A DNA stretch of 64,000 nucleotides, taken from assembly GCF_016518545.1 (NCBI RefSeq), contig NZ_JACVTO010000007.1, forward strand, positions 1 through 64,000, read 5' to 3'. This document shows positions 53,264-62,575 of this stretch, piece after piece. Position 1 is the first letter of the stretch. Every line of letters begins with the position of its first letter. The notes under the pieces were generated by a model that was not told the origin of the DNA, did no database searches, and saw nothing but the letters and a program-made list of their open reading frames with translations. A program made the position numbers and the translations under genes. The DNA is from Pseudomonas sp. S30. GTDB taxonomy: Bacteria > Pseudomonadota > Gammaproteobacteria > Pseudomonadales > Pseudomonadaceae.

Positions 53264-54358
53264 TCAGGGCTTGTGCGCGCGTGACAGGAACTCGTGGGAC
53301 TGCATCTCCAGCAGGCGGCTGAGGGTGCGCTGGAACTCGAAACTCAGGCGCCCACCGGTGTACAGGTCCTTGAGCTCGACTTCGGCCGAGATGATCAGCT
53401 TGACGTTGCGATCGTAGAATTCGTCGACCATGTTGATGAAGCGCCGGGCGATGTCATCGGTGGTGACGCCCATCTGCTCGACGTTGCTCAGCAGCACGGC
53501 ATGGAAGATCTTGCCCAGCTCGATGTAGTCGTTCTGGCTGCGCGGGCCATCGCACAGCGCGCGGAAATCGAACCAGGCGACATCGTCGCAGGTGCGCAGG
53601 GCGTGGATCTCGCGGTTCTCGATGATCAGCACGTCGTTCTCGACGGCCTGGGTGCACTCGGGGGTGAGCGCCTTGAAGCTGGCGCGCATGCTCTGCTCGG
53701 CCGCCTCGTTGAGCGGGAAGTGGAACAGTTCGGCCTGCTCCAGATGGCGCAGACGGTAGTCGACGCCGCTGTCGACGTTCACCACCTCGGTGTACTGCTT
53801 GATCATGGCGATGGCCGGCAGGAAGCGTGCGCGTTGCAGGCCATCCTTGTACAAGCCGTCCGGCACGATGTTGGAGGTGGCCACCAAGGTGACACCATTC
53901 CTGAACAGCTCTTCCATCAGCGTGCCGAGAATCATGGCGTCAGTGATGTCGGAAACGAAGAACTCGTCGAAGCAGATCACCCGGGCTTCCTGGGAAAAGC
54001 GCTTGGCGATGAGCGTGAGCGGGTTCTTCTCGCCCTTGAGCGTCTTCATTTCCTCGTGCACACGCTTCATGAAGCGGTGGAAGTGGGTGCGCATCTTCTC
54101 CTTGAACGGTAGCGCCTCGAAGAAGGTGTCGACCAGGTAGGTCTTGCCGCGCCCTACCCCACCCCAGAAATACAGGCCCTTGACCGGGGTCTGGTCTTTC
54201 TTGCCGAACAGCTTGCCGAGCAGGCCCGGCTTGTTGTCGTGCGCCGCGATCAGGTCGTCGTACAGGCGCTGCAAGTGACGCACAGCCGTTTCCTGCGCCG
54301 CGTCATGGAAGAAGTCGGGGCGTTTGAGATCTGCTTGATATCGTTCTAGGGGCGTCAT
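53264..54358 (-). CDS. zapE: Cell division ATPase ZapE (AFG1 family)
   Basis: A 364-residue AAA-like ATPase that binds FtsZ and affects Z-ring constriction under stress. Walker A is GGVGRGKTYLVD (about 67-78) and Walker B is ICFDEFFVSDI. MTPLERYQADLKRP at the start and the region FLSRAHKP at the end fit the family. It is a single gene, 85 bp from trpS, in the same direction. Confidence 0.93.
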   Translation of the reverse strand: MTPLERYQADLKRPDFFHDAAQETAVRHLQRLYDDLIAAHDNKPGLLGKLFGKKDQTPVKGLYFWGGVGRGKTYLVDTFFEALPFKEKMRTHFHRFMKRVHEEMKTLKGEKNPLTLIAKRFSQEARVICFDEFFVSDITDAMILGTLMEELFRNGVTLVATSNIVPDGLYKDGLQRARFLPAIAMIKQYTEVVNVDSGVDYRLRHLEQAELFHFPLNEAAEQSMRASFKALTPECTQAVENDVLIIENREIHALRTCDDVAWFDFRALCDGPRSQNDYIELGKIFHAVLLSNVEQMGVTTDDIARRFINMVDEFYDRNVKLIISAEVELKDLYTGGRLSFEFQRTLSRLLEMQSHEFLSRAHKP

Positions 54359-54443
54359 GATTTCGTTAGCGAGGCAACAAAAAGCGGGCCGTCACTGTAG
54401 CGAGCGGCCCGCATATTGGCAATTGGCGTTGCGGCGTATTGAC

Positions 54444-55793
54444 TCAGTCGACCTGTGGCGCCAGCGCTTCGCGCAGACGCTCGAGGGCGGCGTCACGGGC
54501 CTGTTGGTCGGCAGCCTGCGGCCCCTCGGCCACCGGTTCGTCGGCCAGCCACAGCGAGTAGCCCAGGCCCTCGGTGCGCACGTCGAACTCGCCGCCCTGC
54601 TGCAACTGCTTGCTCACGGCGCCGGCGCTCTTGCCGTCGGCGAAGCGCTTGGACAGCAGCAACTGCTCGCCGTCGGCCGCCAACAGACGGAAGCGGAAGC
54701 TGCCGTCTTCTTCGCGGAAACTGACGAAGCGTGCGCTCTTGGCGACCTTCTTCTTGACCTCGGCCCCTGCCTGCACGCGGGTGCGGAACGAACGCAGGCC
54801 GACCGATTCGCGCAGTTGCTCGAGGAACGGCGTGGCGATCTTGCGAGCCTTGGCCGCGCCGGCCAGGAGAATGTCTTCCAGGTCGGCCGGACGGGCGATC
54901 AGCTGGTGGTAGTGCTCGCGTTTTTCCGCCAGCTGCGCGTCGAGCAGCTGGAACAGACGGTTCTTCGCTTCACCCCAGCCCAGGCCCTGGCGCAGTTCAT
55001 CGCGGAACTCGCTGGCCTGGGCGGCGCTGGCGAAGGCCTGGTACAAGGTGAACAGGTGCGCGTTGTCCGGGTCTTTCGCTTCGCCGGGCGCGCGCGAATC
55101 GGTGACGATGCGCGAAATGGCGTCCTTCATGTCCTTGGCGCTGGTGAACAGCGGGATGGTGTTGTCGTAGCTCTTGGACATCTTGCGGCCATCCAGGCCC
55201 GGCAGGGTGGCCACGCTTTCCTCGATCAGCGCCTCGGGCATGACGAAGAACTCCTTGCCCTGGCCGAACAGGTGATTGAAGCGCTGGCCAATGTCACGCG
55301 CCATCTCCACGTGCTGGATCTGGTCGCGACCGACCGGCACCTTGTGCGCGTTGAACATGAGGATGTCGGCCGCCATCAGCACCGGATAGCTGTACAGGCC
55401 CATGGAGACGCCGGCATCCGGGTCTTCGCCATTTTCAAGGTTCTTGTCCACCGAGGCCTTGTAGGCATGGGCGCGGTTGAGCAGGCCCTTGGCGGCGACG
55501 CAGGTCAGCAGCCAGGTGAGCTCGGGGATTTCCGGGATATCGGACTGGCGATAGAACGTGACCTTGTCGGGGTCCAGGCCGCCCGCCAGCCAGGTGGCGG
55601 CGATTTCCAGACGCGAACGCTGGATGCGCAGCGGATCGTCGCACTTGATCAGGGCGTGATAGTCGGCCAGGAAATAGAACGAGTCGGCGCCGGGCTGCTG
55701 GCTGGCGAGGATGGCCGGACGGATGGCGCCGGCGTAGTTGCCCAGGTGCGGGGTGCCGGTGGTGGTGATACCGGTGAGAATGCGCGTGGTCAT
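54444..55793 (-). CDS. trpS: Tryptophan--tRNA ligase with C-terminal extension
   Basis: Class I aminoacyl-tRNA synthetase. HIGH-like TPHLGNY is near residue 13-19 and KMSKS is in [10 protein letters not shown] (about 203). The 449-residue length exceeds the usual 330-350. The extra part (about 335-449) contains [19 protein letters not shown] and an acidic-to-basic tail and is not part of the standard catalytic core. A long TrpRS form is known in pseudomonads. It lies 25 bp downstream of a hydrolase gene. Confidence 0.94.
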   Translation of the reverse strand: MTTRILTGITTTGTPHLGNYAGAIRPAILASQQPGADSFYFLADYHALIKCDDPLRIQRSRLEIAATWLAGGLDPDKVTFYRQSDIPEIPELTWLLTCVAAKGLLNRAHAYKASVDKNLENGEDPDAGVSMGLYSYPVLMAADILMFNAHKVPVGRDQIQHVEMARDIGQRFNHLFGQGKEFFVMPEALIEESVATLPGLDGRKMSKSYDNTIPLFTSAKDMKDAISRIVTDSRAPGEAKDPDNAHLFTLYQAFASAAQASEFRDELRQGLGWGEAKNRLFQLLDAQLAEKREHYHQLIARPADLEDILLAGAAKARKIATPFLEQLRESVGLRSFRTRVQAGAEVKKKVAKSARFVSFREEDGSFRFRLLAADGEQLLLSKRFADGKSAGAVSKQLQQGGEFDVRTEGLGYSLWLADEPVAEGPQAADQQARDAALERLREALAPQVD

Positions 55794-55818
55794 GGGTGAT
55801 CGCTTGTTCAGGCTAGGC

Positions 55819-56454
55819 TCAGTTCGAAAGACGCGGCAGCAGCAGATCCTTCAGATCGGTCAGCTTGCCATGGAAGAAGTGTCCGCATTCTGCCACTTTC
55901 AGCAGCTCATGGGGGCGCGCCAGTGCGTCGGACCATTCGTAGACCAGGTCAGGCTCGACCACCTCGTCGCTGTCGGGCTGGATGACGGTCAGCGCGCAGT
56001 GCTCAGGCAGCGGGAACTGCTCGGTCAGGCGCATGACTGCGGGCGCCACCATGAACAGCTGCGCCAGTGGCGCGCCGTCGGCCTCGAGACGTCCGGCCAG
56101 GCTCGCGGCGACGAAGCCGCCGAAGGAGAACCCCAGCAGGGTCAGGGCAAGCGGCGGATGACGCTCGCGCAGCCAGGCGGCCGCGGCCTGGGCATCGGCC
56201 ACCTCGCCCGCCCCCATGTCGTGACTGCCCGCGCTCTGACCCACGCCACGGTAGTTGAAGCGCAGCGTCACGTAGCCGGCATCGCGCGCCGTGCGTTGCA
56301 GGGTCGAGACCACCTTGTTGAGCATGGTGCCGCCCTGGACCGGGTTGGGGTGGCAGATCAGCACGGCGCCGCGGGCGTCGGCCACGTCCAGGTACAAGGC
56401 CTCCAGCGGGCCTTCGGGACCGTCGATGAACAAGGGGGTTTCGCGGACAAGCAC
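55819..56454 (-). CDS. Alpha/beta hydrolase of the YfhR/dienelactone-type family
   Basis: A 211-residue cytosolic hydrolase. The oxyanion strand has [16 protein letters not shown], the nucleophile elbow is [11 protein letters not shown] (Ser about 108), and the catalytic His lies in [10 protein letters not shown] near the C-terminus. The GTG at 56454 is preferred to the ATG at 56478 because GGAG lies 7 bp upstream of it. It is divergent from zapG (135 bp) and upstream of trpS. The substrate is unknown. Confidence 0.85.
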   Translation of the reverse strand: MLVRETPLFIDGPEGPLEALYLDVADARGAVLICHPNPVQGGTMLNKVVSTLQRTARDAGYVTLRFNYRGVGQSAGSHDMGAGEVADAQAAAAWLRERHPPLALTLLGFSFGGFVAASLAGRLEADGAPLAQLFMVAPAVMRLTEQFPLPEHCALTVIQPDSDEVVEPDLVYEWSDALARPHELLKVAECGHFFHGKLTDLKDLLLPRLSN

Positions 56455-56589
56455 GGTGCTACTCCGTGACCTTGGCAAAGGTCGATTCGTCTAGGAGGGG
56501 AATTCTGTTCTGATTTGCGATCGCTCGCGGTATACAGCGCAGGTCTGAGCCGTTAACGTAAAGCAAAGCCGTTTATAGAGGAAGGACTC

Positions 56590-57027
56590 GTGGAACACTC
56601 GCTCCTTGTTTGGTTGCTGCCGACCCTGGCACTGGTCGTCGGTGTGGTCGTCGGTTTCGCCCTGGCCCGCCTGCTTCCCCATGCGGCCCCCAACAGCACG
56701 CAACGCCAGTTGGACGACATCCAGCAGCGTTTCGACAATTACCAGAACGAAGTGGTGACCCACTTCAACAGCACCGCTTCACTGGTCAAGAAGCTGACCC
56801 AGAGCTACCAGGACGTGCAGGACCACCTGGCCGACGGTGCCAACCGCCTGGCCCTGGACGAGCTGACCCGTCAGCGCCTGCTGGCCTCGCTGCACTCGGA
56901 GGCCGGCCATGGTCCGCGCGATCGCCTGACGCCCCCTCGGGACACGGCCGAAGTGCCGCGCGACTATGCGCCCAAGGCACCCAACTCGCCGGGCATGCTC
57001 GACGAGAGCTATGGCTTGAAGCGCTGA
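56590..57027 (+). CDS. zapG: ZapG/YhcB (DUF1043) inner-membrane division and envelope protein
   Basis: A 145-residue protein with one N-terminal TM helix (LLVWLLPTLALVVGVVVGFALA split, about 5-26) and a coiled-coil cytoplasmic region (TQRQLDDIQQRFDNYQNEVV split, about 38-90). The low-complexity Pro-rich tail ends YGLKR. YhcB/ZapG coordinates cell-wall synthesis and division in E. coli. The start is GTG at 56590 with AAGGA upstream. A terminator follows. Confidence 0.88.
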   Translation: MEHSLLVWLLPTLALVVGVVVGFALARLLPHAAPNSTQRQLDDIQQRFDNYQNEVVTHFNSTASLVKKLTQSYQDVQDHLADGANRLALDELTRQRLLASLHSEAGHGPRDRLTPPRDTAEVPRDYAPKAPNSPGMLDESYGLKR

Positions 57028-57048
57028 GTCACCACTCAGCGAAAGACC

Positions 57049-57077
57049 AAGGGGCCCAGCGTGCGGCCCCTTTTTTT
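57049..57077 (+). terminator. Terminator of zapG
   Basis: GGGGCC (57051-57056) and GGCCCC (57065-57070) form a stem with an 8-base loop followed by T7. Confidence 0.85.
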
Positions 57078-57123
57078 CGCCCGACGTTCGAGCCTTGTCG
57101 CGGCTGTCGCCGTTGCCCGGTCG

Positions 57124-58320
57124 TCAGTCACACGCTGCCAGCGCCTGCTCCAGATCGGCGAGCAGATCGTCGATGTCCTCCAGCCCCACCGACAACCTCA
57201 CCAGCCCCTCCGCGATGCCGTGGCGGGCGCGCTCCTGCGCGGTGTAGCTGGAGTGGGTCATGCTGGCCGGGTGCTGGGCCAGCGACTCGGCATCACCCAG
57301 GCTCACCGCGCGACCGAACAATTTCAGGGCGTTCATGAAGCGCCTACCGGCCTGTTCGCCGCCCTTGAGCTCGAACGCGATCATGCCGCCCGGCAGGCGC
57401 ATCTGCCGCTGGGCCAGGCCGAACTGGGCAAAGCTCGGCAGGCCAGGATAACGAATGACTTCGACCTGAGCCTGGCGCTCGAGGAACTGCGCGACCCGCA
57501 GCGCGTTGCTGCAATGCCGCTCCATGCGCAGCGCCAGGGTCTTGATGCCGCGCATCAGCAATGCTGCATCCTGGGCCGAGAGCACCGCACCGGTCATGTC
57601 CTTGAGGCCTTCCAGGCGAATGCGCTGGATCAGCTCGCTACGCCCCACCACCAGGCCGGCGGTGAGGTCACCGTGGCCGCTGAGGTATTTGGTGGCCGAA
57701 TGCACCACCAGGTCCGCGCCCAGCTCCAGCGGACGTTGCAGGTACGGCGTGCAATAGGTGTTGTCGATGACCACCAGCAGATCGTGGCGGTGCGCCACGG
57801 CCACCACGGCAGCGATGTCGACCAGGTGCATGTTGGGGTTGGCGGGGGTTTCGAAATACACCATGCGCGTCTGGGTGGTGATGGCCGCTTCCAGTGCGCA
57901 CAGGTCGTTCAGGTCTACATGCCTGATTTTCACGCCGAACTCGCCGATGCCATGGTGCAGGAAGGCGAAGGTACAGCCATACAAGGTATCGCCCACGATC
58001 AGCTCGTCGCCTGGACGCAGCAACGTCCACAGCGTCGAGGTGATGGCGCCCATGCCGGACGCCAGCGCCAGCCCCGCCTCGCCGCCTTCCAGCGACGCCA
58101 TGCGCTGCTCGAGCAGGTTCAGGGTGGGGTTGGAGATGCGGCTGTAGAAGTGCCCGGCCTGCTCACCGGCAAAACAGGCCGCGCCGTATTCGACGCTCTC
58201 GAAGGCGTAGGTGGCGGTCTGGTAGACCGGGGGCACCAGCGCGCCACCGTGGGACAGGGGATCGTAGCCTTCATGGATGGCCCGGGTGGCGAACCCCGGC
58301 TTGCCGCGGACAGTGCGCAT
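57124..58320 (-). CDS. mdeA: L-Methionine gamma-lyase
   Basis: PLP enzyme that splits L-methionine to methanethiol, ammonia and 2-oxobutyrate. The 398-residue length equals that of P. putida MdeA, and long segments match it (FATRAIHEGYDP, PPVYQTATY, FYSRISNPTLNLLE, LGDAESLAQHPASMTHSSYT). The PLP Lys lies in SATKYLSGHGD (about 211). The activity-specific Cys is in LYGCTFAF (about 116). GAGG lies 7 bp upstream of the ATG. It is divergent from mdeR. No mdeB homolog lies downstream. Confidence 0.95.
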   Translation of the reverse strand: MRTVRGKPGFATRAIHEGYDPLSHGGALVPPVYQTATYAFESVEYGAACFAGEQAGHFYSRISNPTLNLLEQRMASLEGGEAGLALASGMGAITSTLWTLLRPGDELIVGDTLYGCTFAFLHHGIGEFGVKIRHVDLNDLCALEAAITTQTRMVYFETPANPNMHLVDIAAVVAVAHRHDLLVVIDNTYCTPYLQRPLELGADLVVHSATKYLSGHGDLTAGLVVGRSELIQRIRLEGLKDMTGAVLSAQDAALLMRGIKTLALRMERHCSNALRVAQFLERQAQVEVIRYPGLPSFAQFGLAQRQMRLPGGMIAFELKGGEQAGRRFMNALKLFGRAVSLGDAESLAQHPASMTHSSYTAQERARHGIAEGLVRLSVGLEDIDDLLADLEQALAACD

Positions 58321-58447
58321 GGCATGGCCTCGTTGTTATTTGATCTAAGCTTATGCCTCACCGACCGCAAAGACGTTCCAAAATCGCCCCGCCTTCCCGG
58401 GATTTGCTGGCATGAAAAAGCTCAACAGACGACTGACAGGGCAAGAC

Positions 58448-58927
58448 ATGCCCTCTGCGCTGGATCGAACCGATCGCGCCCTGCTCACTGCCCTGCAGGA
58501 CAATGCTCGACTGACGGTGGCCGAACTCGCCGACAAGGTCGCGCTGAGCACCTCGCCTTGCTGGCGACGGATCAAGTTGCTCGAGGAAAGCGGCTATATC
58601 ACGGGCTACCAGGCCACTCTTTCAGCGAAGTCCCTGGGTTTCGGCGTGACGGCCTTCGTCAGCATCATGATGGATTCCCACGGCAAGGAGGCGGCTCAGG
58701 CGTTCGAGCAGAAGCTGCTGGAAATTCCAGAAATCGTCAGTTGCCACCATGTGTCCGGACGTTATGATTTTCTGCTGGAGGTGCTGGCGCAGGATCTGGA
58801 GTCATTCGGCGAGTTCGCTCGTGAAGTGTTGCAGCGTCTACCCGGCGTGAAGGAAATCTATTCGAGCTTTTCGTACAAGGTGGTCAAGGAACGGCGCGTG
58901 GTTCCCGTGCCGAGTCGGCCCCCTTGA
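58448..58927 (+). CDS. mdeR: Lrp/AsnC family regulator MdeR
   Basis: A 159-residue regulator, the expected size of P. putida MdeR, which activates mdeA in response to methionine-related compounds. The helix-turn-helix is near the N-terminus (LTVAELADKVALSTSPCWRRI split, about 21-41). The RAM effector domain follows (VTAFVSIMM, SCHHVSGRYDFLLEV). ATG at 58448 has AGGG upstream; the ATG at 58412 would add a weakly supported 12-residue leader. It is divergent from mdeA. Confidence 0.92.
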   Translation: MPSALDRTDRALLTALQDNARLTVAELADKVALSTSPCWRRIKLLEESGYITGYQATLSAKSLGFGVTAFVSIMMDSHGKEAAQAFEQKLLEIPEIVSCHHVSGRYDFLLEVLAQDLESFGEFAREVLQRLPGVKEIYSSFSYKVVKERRVVPVPSRPP

Positions 58928-58933
58928 GCCTGG

Positions 58934-59419
58934 TCAACGACCGACCAGACGCCTGCCCGAGTCATCAAGCGCGAGGCAAATGATCTGCTCGGGGGTGAGG
59001 TCGTCGTTAGCGTACCCCCCTGAACAATAGGCATCCGGCCAGAAGATCAGGTCCGAGATCTTGCAGCCCGGGAGGTTGCGCTCGAGCAGCTCCAGCCAGA
59101 ACTGGATCGCGTGCTCGCTGCCTTCAGCGTTCATCACCCGCCTCGCCAGTTCGACCAGCTCGGGCTCGGTGATGTCAGGCAGCAGTTGCACAGCGGGCGA
59201 GGCCAGCACTACGCGCACCCACGTGTCGTGGTCCTGGCTTCCCAGGATCCCCTGCAACTGGTGAAATTCGAAAGCCGTCGATGCCAGGTGATTGAATTCG
59301 TCCAGCAACGGTGCCACTTCGCGCCGGTCTCCGCCGTCGATGGACGACACCAGGGCGGTGAGGTGCTCGACCCGTTGCGGGTCGAGCTCGGGCGGCAGTA
59401 ACTCAGGGCGCAACTTCAT
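58934..59419 (-). CDS. Uncharacterised 161-residue protein
   Basis: I do not recognise the family. The protein is acidic and appears soluble, with no signal peptide or membrane helix. Visible features are DPQRVEHLTALVSSIDGGDR (about 13-32), FNHLASTAFEFHQLQG, and a C-terminal part with LIFWPDAYCSGG and LTPEQIICLALDD. The domain pattern of two helical repeats and a cysteine-bearing end is a description only. Codon use and GC look like the neighbourhood. AGAGG lies 6 bp upstream of the ATG. It follows cysNC after 90 bp containing a hairpin. Confidence 0.75.
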   Translation of the reverse strand: MKLRPELLPPELDPQRVEHLTALVSSIDGGDRREVAPLLDEFNHLASTAFEFHQLQGILGSQDHDTWVRVVLASPAVQLLPDITEPELVELARRVMNAEGSEHAIQFWLELLERNLPGCKISDLIFWPDAYCSGGYANDDLTPEQIICLALDDSGRRLVGR

Positions 59420-59460
59420 GGGGCCGCCTCTGTGTGCATGCTGTGCAGCCCCCTCCGATA

Positions 59461-59502
59461 GCGGGAGTTGGCCCCCACCTGGGCAGGGGCCTGCACTCCC
59501 GC
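59461..59502 (-). terminator. Stem-loop downstream of cysNC
   Basis: GCGGGAGT (59461-59468) pairs with ACTCCCGC (59495-59502), and an inner GGCCCC/GGGGCC stem adds to it. It lies directly past the cysNC stop (59510). No T-run follows, so termination is probable but not certain. Confidence 0.45.
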
Positions 59503-59509
59503 GCGCCGA

Positions 59510-61411
59510 TCAGATCGCACCACGCCGACGCAGCACGTCCAGCACCTGCTTGACGCCCTCGTCGACGCTGACGGCCTGGGTATCGATCACCAGGTCGGCA
59601 TCCAGCGGTACGTCGAACGGGAAGCTTTCGCCAGGGATGTTGTCGCCACCCGCGGCGTACAGCCCTTGCGGATCGCGTTCACGGCAGACCAGCGGCGAGG
59701 CCTGCACGTAGACGGTCACCAGCCGGTCCTTGCCGATCAGGGCCTTGGCCTGTTCGCGGCCTTCGGCATCCGGGGCCACGAAGGCGGCCAGGGTCAGCAG
59801 GCCCGCTTCGTTGAACTGGCGCGCCACGTGGGCGGCTCGGCGCCAGTTCTCGGTACGTCCGGCACGATCCTGGGGCAGGCCCTTGTTGAGGTCATGACGC
59901 AGATTCTGGCCGTCGAGCACGTAGACTGCCCGCCCCATGTCGAACAGCTTGCGCTCCACGGCATAGGCCAAGGTGCTCTTGCCGGCTCCGGACAAGCCGC
60001 TGAACAGCACGGTAGCAGGCTGCTGGCCGAAGCGCAGGGCACGCTCTTCGGTCGAGACGTGCGCCAGCTTGCCATGCTGCCCGGCACCGCCGTGGGACGG
60101 TACAGGCTGGGCGATGATCATGCCGGCCCCGACGGTGCCGTTGGTGAGGCGGTCGATGACGATGAACGCCCCCGTGGTGCGGTTGCTTTCGTAACCATCC
60201 AGCGCGATGGCACTGTCCAAGGCCACCTTGACGCGGCCGATCTCGTTCAGTTGCAAGGCGCTGGCGGCACCTTTCTCGAGCGTGTTCACATCGACCTTGT
60301 GGGTGATGCTGGCGATCGAGCCCGGCACGTAGCTGGTGGCGCGCTTGATGTCGTACTTCTTGCCCGGCAGCATGGGCTCTTCGGCCATCCATACCAGCAT
60401 GGCGTCGAACTGATCGGTCACTTGCGGCACGTTGTCGGCATGCACCAGCAGGTCGCCACGGGAGATGTCGATCTCGTCTTCCATGGTCAGGGTCACCGCC
60501 TGGCCCGGGCCTGCGCTCTCCAGTTCGCCCTCGTAGGTGACGATGGATTTCACCCGGCTGCTCTTGCCCGAAGGCAGCACGACCACTTCGTCGCCCTTGT
60601 GCACCACGCCACTGGCCAGCGTACCGGCGAAGCCGCGGAAGTTGAGGTTGGGGCGGTTGACGTACTGCACCGGGAAGCGCAGGTCGGTGAAGTTGCGGTC
60701 GGCCGCCACCTCGACGGTTTCCAGGATTTCCATCAGCGTCGGGCCGGTGTACCACGGCGACTGCTCGCTGTGGTTGACCACGTTGTCGCCCTTGAGCGCG
60801 GACATCGGCACGAAGTGCAGGCTGCTCGGGGTCAGGTCGATGGCCTCGGCGAACGTCAGGTAGTCGGCCTTGATGGACTCGAAGACCGCTTCGTCGAAGC
60901 CCTTGAGGTCCATCTTGTTGACCGCCACCACGATGTGCTTGATGCCCAGCAGGGAGGCGATGTAGCTGTGCCGGCGAGTCTGGGTCTGCACGCCGTAACG
61001 GGCGTCGACCAGGATGATCGCCAGGTCGCAGGTGGAGGCACCGGTGGCCATGTTGCGGGTGTACTGCTCGTGGCCCGGCGTATCGGCGATGATGAACTTG
61101 CGCTTGGCGGTGGAGAAGTAGCGGTAGGCGACATCGATGGTGATGCCCTGCTCGCGCTCGGCCTGCAGGCCGTCGACCAGCAGCGCCAGGTCCACTTCCT
61201 CACCGGTGGTGCCAGATTTCTTCGAATCACGGGTGATGGCCTCGAGGTGGTCCTCGTAGATCATCTTGGAGTCGTGCAGCAGGCGCCCGATCAGGGTGCT
61301 CTTGCCGTCATCCACGTTGCCGCAGGTGAGGAAACGCAGCAGTTCTTTACGCTCGTGCTGAGCCAGATAAGCGAGGATGTCTTCGCTGATCAAATCGGAT
61401 TGGTGCGACAT
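59510..61411 (-). CDS. cysNC: Bifunctional sulfate adenylyltransferase subunit 1 / adenylylsulfate kinase CysNC
   Basis: With CysD, makes APS from sulfate and ATP; the fused kinase phosphorylates APS to PAPS. The 633-residue protein has an EF-Tu-like GTPase half (about 1-430; P-loop [27 protein letters not shown]) and a CysC half (about 440-633; P-loop GLSGAGKST at about 462, [14 protein letters not shown]). The kinase part reads [10 protein letters not shown] where many CysC have FISPYRADR, a divergent lid. It lies 15 bp downstream of cysD. Confidence 0.95.
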   Translation of the reverse strand: MSHQSDLISEDILAYLAQHERKELLRFLTCGNVDDGKSTLIGRLLHDSKMIYEDHLEAITRDSKKSGTTGEEVDLALLVDGLQAEREQGITIDVAYRYFSTAKRKFIIADTPGHEQYTRNMATGASTCDLAIILVDARYGVQTQTRRHSYIASLLGIKHIVVAVNKMDLKGFDEAVFESIKADYLTFAEAIDLTPSSLHFVPMSALKGDNVVNHSEQSPWYTGPTLMEILETVEVAADRNFTDLRFPVQYVNRPNLNFRGFAGTLASGVVHKGDEVVVLPSGKSSRVKSIVTYEGELESAGPGQAVTLTMEDEIDISRGDLLVHADNVPQVTDQFDAMLVWMAEEPMLPGKKYDIKRATSYVPGSIASITHKVDVNTLEKGAASALQLNEIGRVKVALDSAIALDGYESNRTTGAFIVIDRLTNGTVGAGMIIAQPVPSHGGAGQHGKLAHVSTEERALRFGQQPATVLFSGLSGAGKSTLAYAVERKLFDMGRAVYVLDGQNLRHDLNKGLPQDRAGRTENWRRAAHVARQFNEAGLLTLAAFVAPDAEGREQAKALIGKDRLVTVYVQASPLVCRERDPQGLYAAGGDNIPGESFPFDVPLDADLVIDTQAVSVDEGVKQVLDVLRRRGAI

Positions 61412-61426
61412 GAGGTGACCCTGAAG

Positions 61427-62344
61427 TTAGAAGTAGCCCTGACGTTTCTTGTCTTCCATGGAGCCGGCGCCATCGTGGTCGATGACCCGGCCCTGACGCT
61501 CGGAAGTACGCGTCAGCAGCATTTCCTGAATGATGTCGGTCAGCGTTTCGGCTTCGGACTCGACAGCGCCCGTCAACGGGTAGCAGCCCAGGGTACGGAA
61601 ACGTACCTTCTTCTTGACGATGCGCGCCTTCTCCTCGTCGCTCAGGTGCTCGAGGATGCGCTCGTCGTCGATCATGATCAGGGTGCCATTCTTCTCGATG
61701 ACCTCGCGCTCGGCGGCGAAGTACAGCGGCACGATCGGGATGCCTTCGAGGTAGATGTATTGCCAGATGTCCAGCTCGGTCCAGTTCGACAGCGGGAACA
61801 CGCGGATCGACTCGCCCTTGTTGACCTTGCCGTTGTAGACGTTCCACAGCTCGGGGCGCTGGTTCTTCGGGTCCCAGCGGTGCTTGCTGTCACGGAACGA
61901 GTACACGCGCTCCTTGGCCCGCGACTTCTCTTCGTCGCGGCGCGCACCGCCGAAAGCGGCGTCGAAGCCGTGCTTGTCCAGCGCCTGTTTCAGGCCCTGG
62001 GTCTTCATGATGTCGGTGTGCTTGGCACTGCCATGGGTGAAGGGGTTGATGCCCTGCGCCACACCCTCGGGGTTGACGTGGGTGATCAGCTCCAGGCCCA
62101 TTTCCTCGACCATCTTGTCGCGGAAGCGGTACATTTCCTGGAATTTCCAGCGGGTGTCGACGTGCATCACGGGAAACGGCAACTTGCCCGGGAAGAAGGC
62201 CTTGCGCGCCAGGTGCAGCATCACGGCGGAGTCCTTGCCGATCGAGTACAGCATCACCGGATTGTCGAACTCGGCGGCCACCTCGCGGATGATGTGGATG
62301 CTCTCGGCCTCCAGCTGTTTCAAGTGCGTCAGTTTGTCGACCAT
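61427..62344 (-). CDS. cysD: Sulfate adenylyltransferase subunit 2 CysD
   Basis: Catalytic subunit of ATP sulfurylase, of the PP-loop ATPase family. The 305-residue protein contains the PP motif [18 protein letters not shown] (about 33-50), the conserved [21 protein letters not shown] split at about 120-140, and [18 protein letters not shown] at 62344 lies just past the divergent regulatory stretch. The operon is cysD-cysNC. Confidence 0.97.
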   Translation of the reverse strand: MVDKLTHLKQLEAESIHIIREVAAEFDNPVMLYSIGKDSAVMLHLARKAFFPGKLPFPVMHVDTRWKFQEMYRFRDKMVEEMGLELITHVNPEGVAQGINPFTHGSAKHTDIMKTQGLKQALDKHGFDAAFGGARRDEEKSRAKERVYSFRDSKHRWDPKNQRPELWNVYNGKVNKGESIRVFPLSNWTELDIWQYIYLEGIPIVPLYFAAEREVIEKNGTLIMIDDERILEHLSDEEKARIVKKKVRFRTLGCYPLTGAVESEAETLTDIIQEMLLTRTSERQGRVIDHDGAGSMEDKKRQGYF

Positions 62345-62438
62345 GGCTACTCACGTAAAACGATCTTATGGACGGCCAGCGGGCCGTGTTCGAGCCAGGC
62401 ACTCTATCACAGGGCCTTCTTCTATCCAGGCGTGGCGC

Positions 62439-62455
62439 TAGATCGAAAGAATCTA
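62439..62455. promoter_or_regulatory. Perfect inverted repeat upstream of cysD
   Basis: TAGAT-CGAAAGA-ATCTA is a 17-bp palindrome with a 7-bp core, about 95 bp ahead of the cysD start. Sulfur-starvation genes in pseudomonads are controlled by CysB, so this is a candidate regulator site. No further gene lies in 62345-62575; a GC hairpin at 62507-62551 is noted separately. Confidence 0.4.
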
Positions 62456-62575
62456 ATGATATGACTGCCGGTTTGGCATCGGACCGCGCCAGGCAACAGG
62501 TGTGCGACCGCAGGGGCCGGACCGCTGCGCGGCGAGGTGTGGTCCTGCGGTGACAGCGCCGGGTCGGGAGGCCAG

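Noticed and set aside
58321..58447. Sigma54-like site (TGGAACG...TTGC) upstream of mdeA
   Set aside because: The GG-to-GC distance is one base short of the strict sigma54 spacing, and MdeR is an Lrp-type protein rather than an enhancer-binding activator.
59468..62464. 998-codon plus-strand open frame opposite cysNC/cysD
   Set aside because: It has the same antisense origin; the sequence is rich in Gly/Val/Asp/His without any fold signature.
62507..62551. ACCGCAGG/CCTGCGGT hairpin downstream of the nif3-like gene
   Set aside because: It could be a terminator, but there is no T-run and no conserved feature; too weak for a call.
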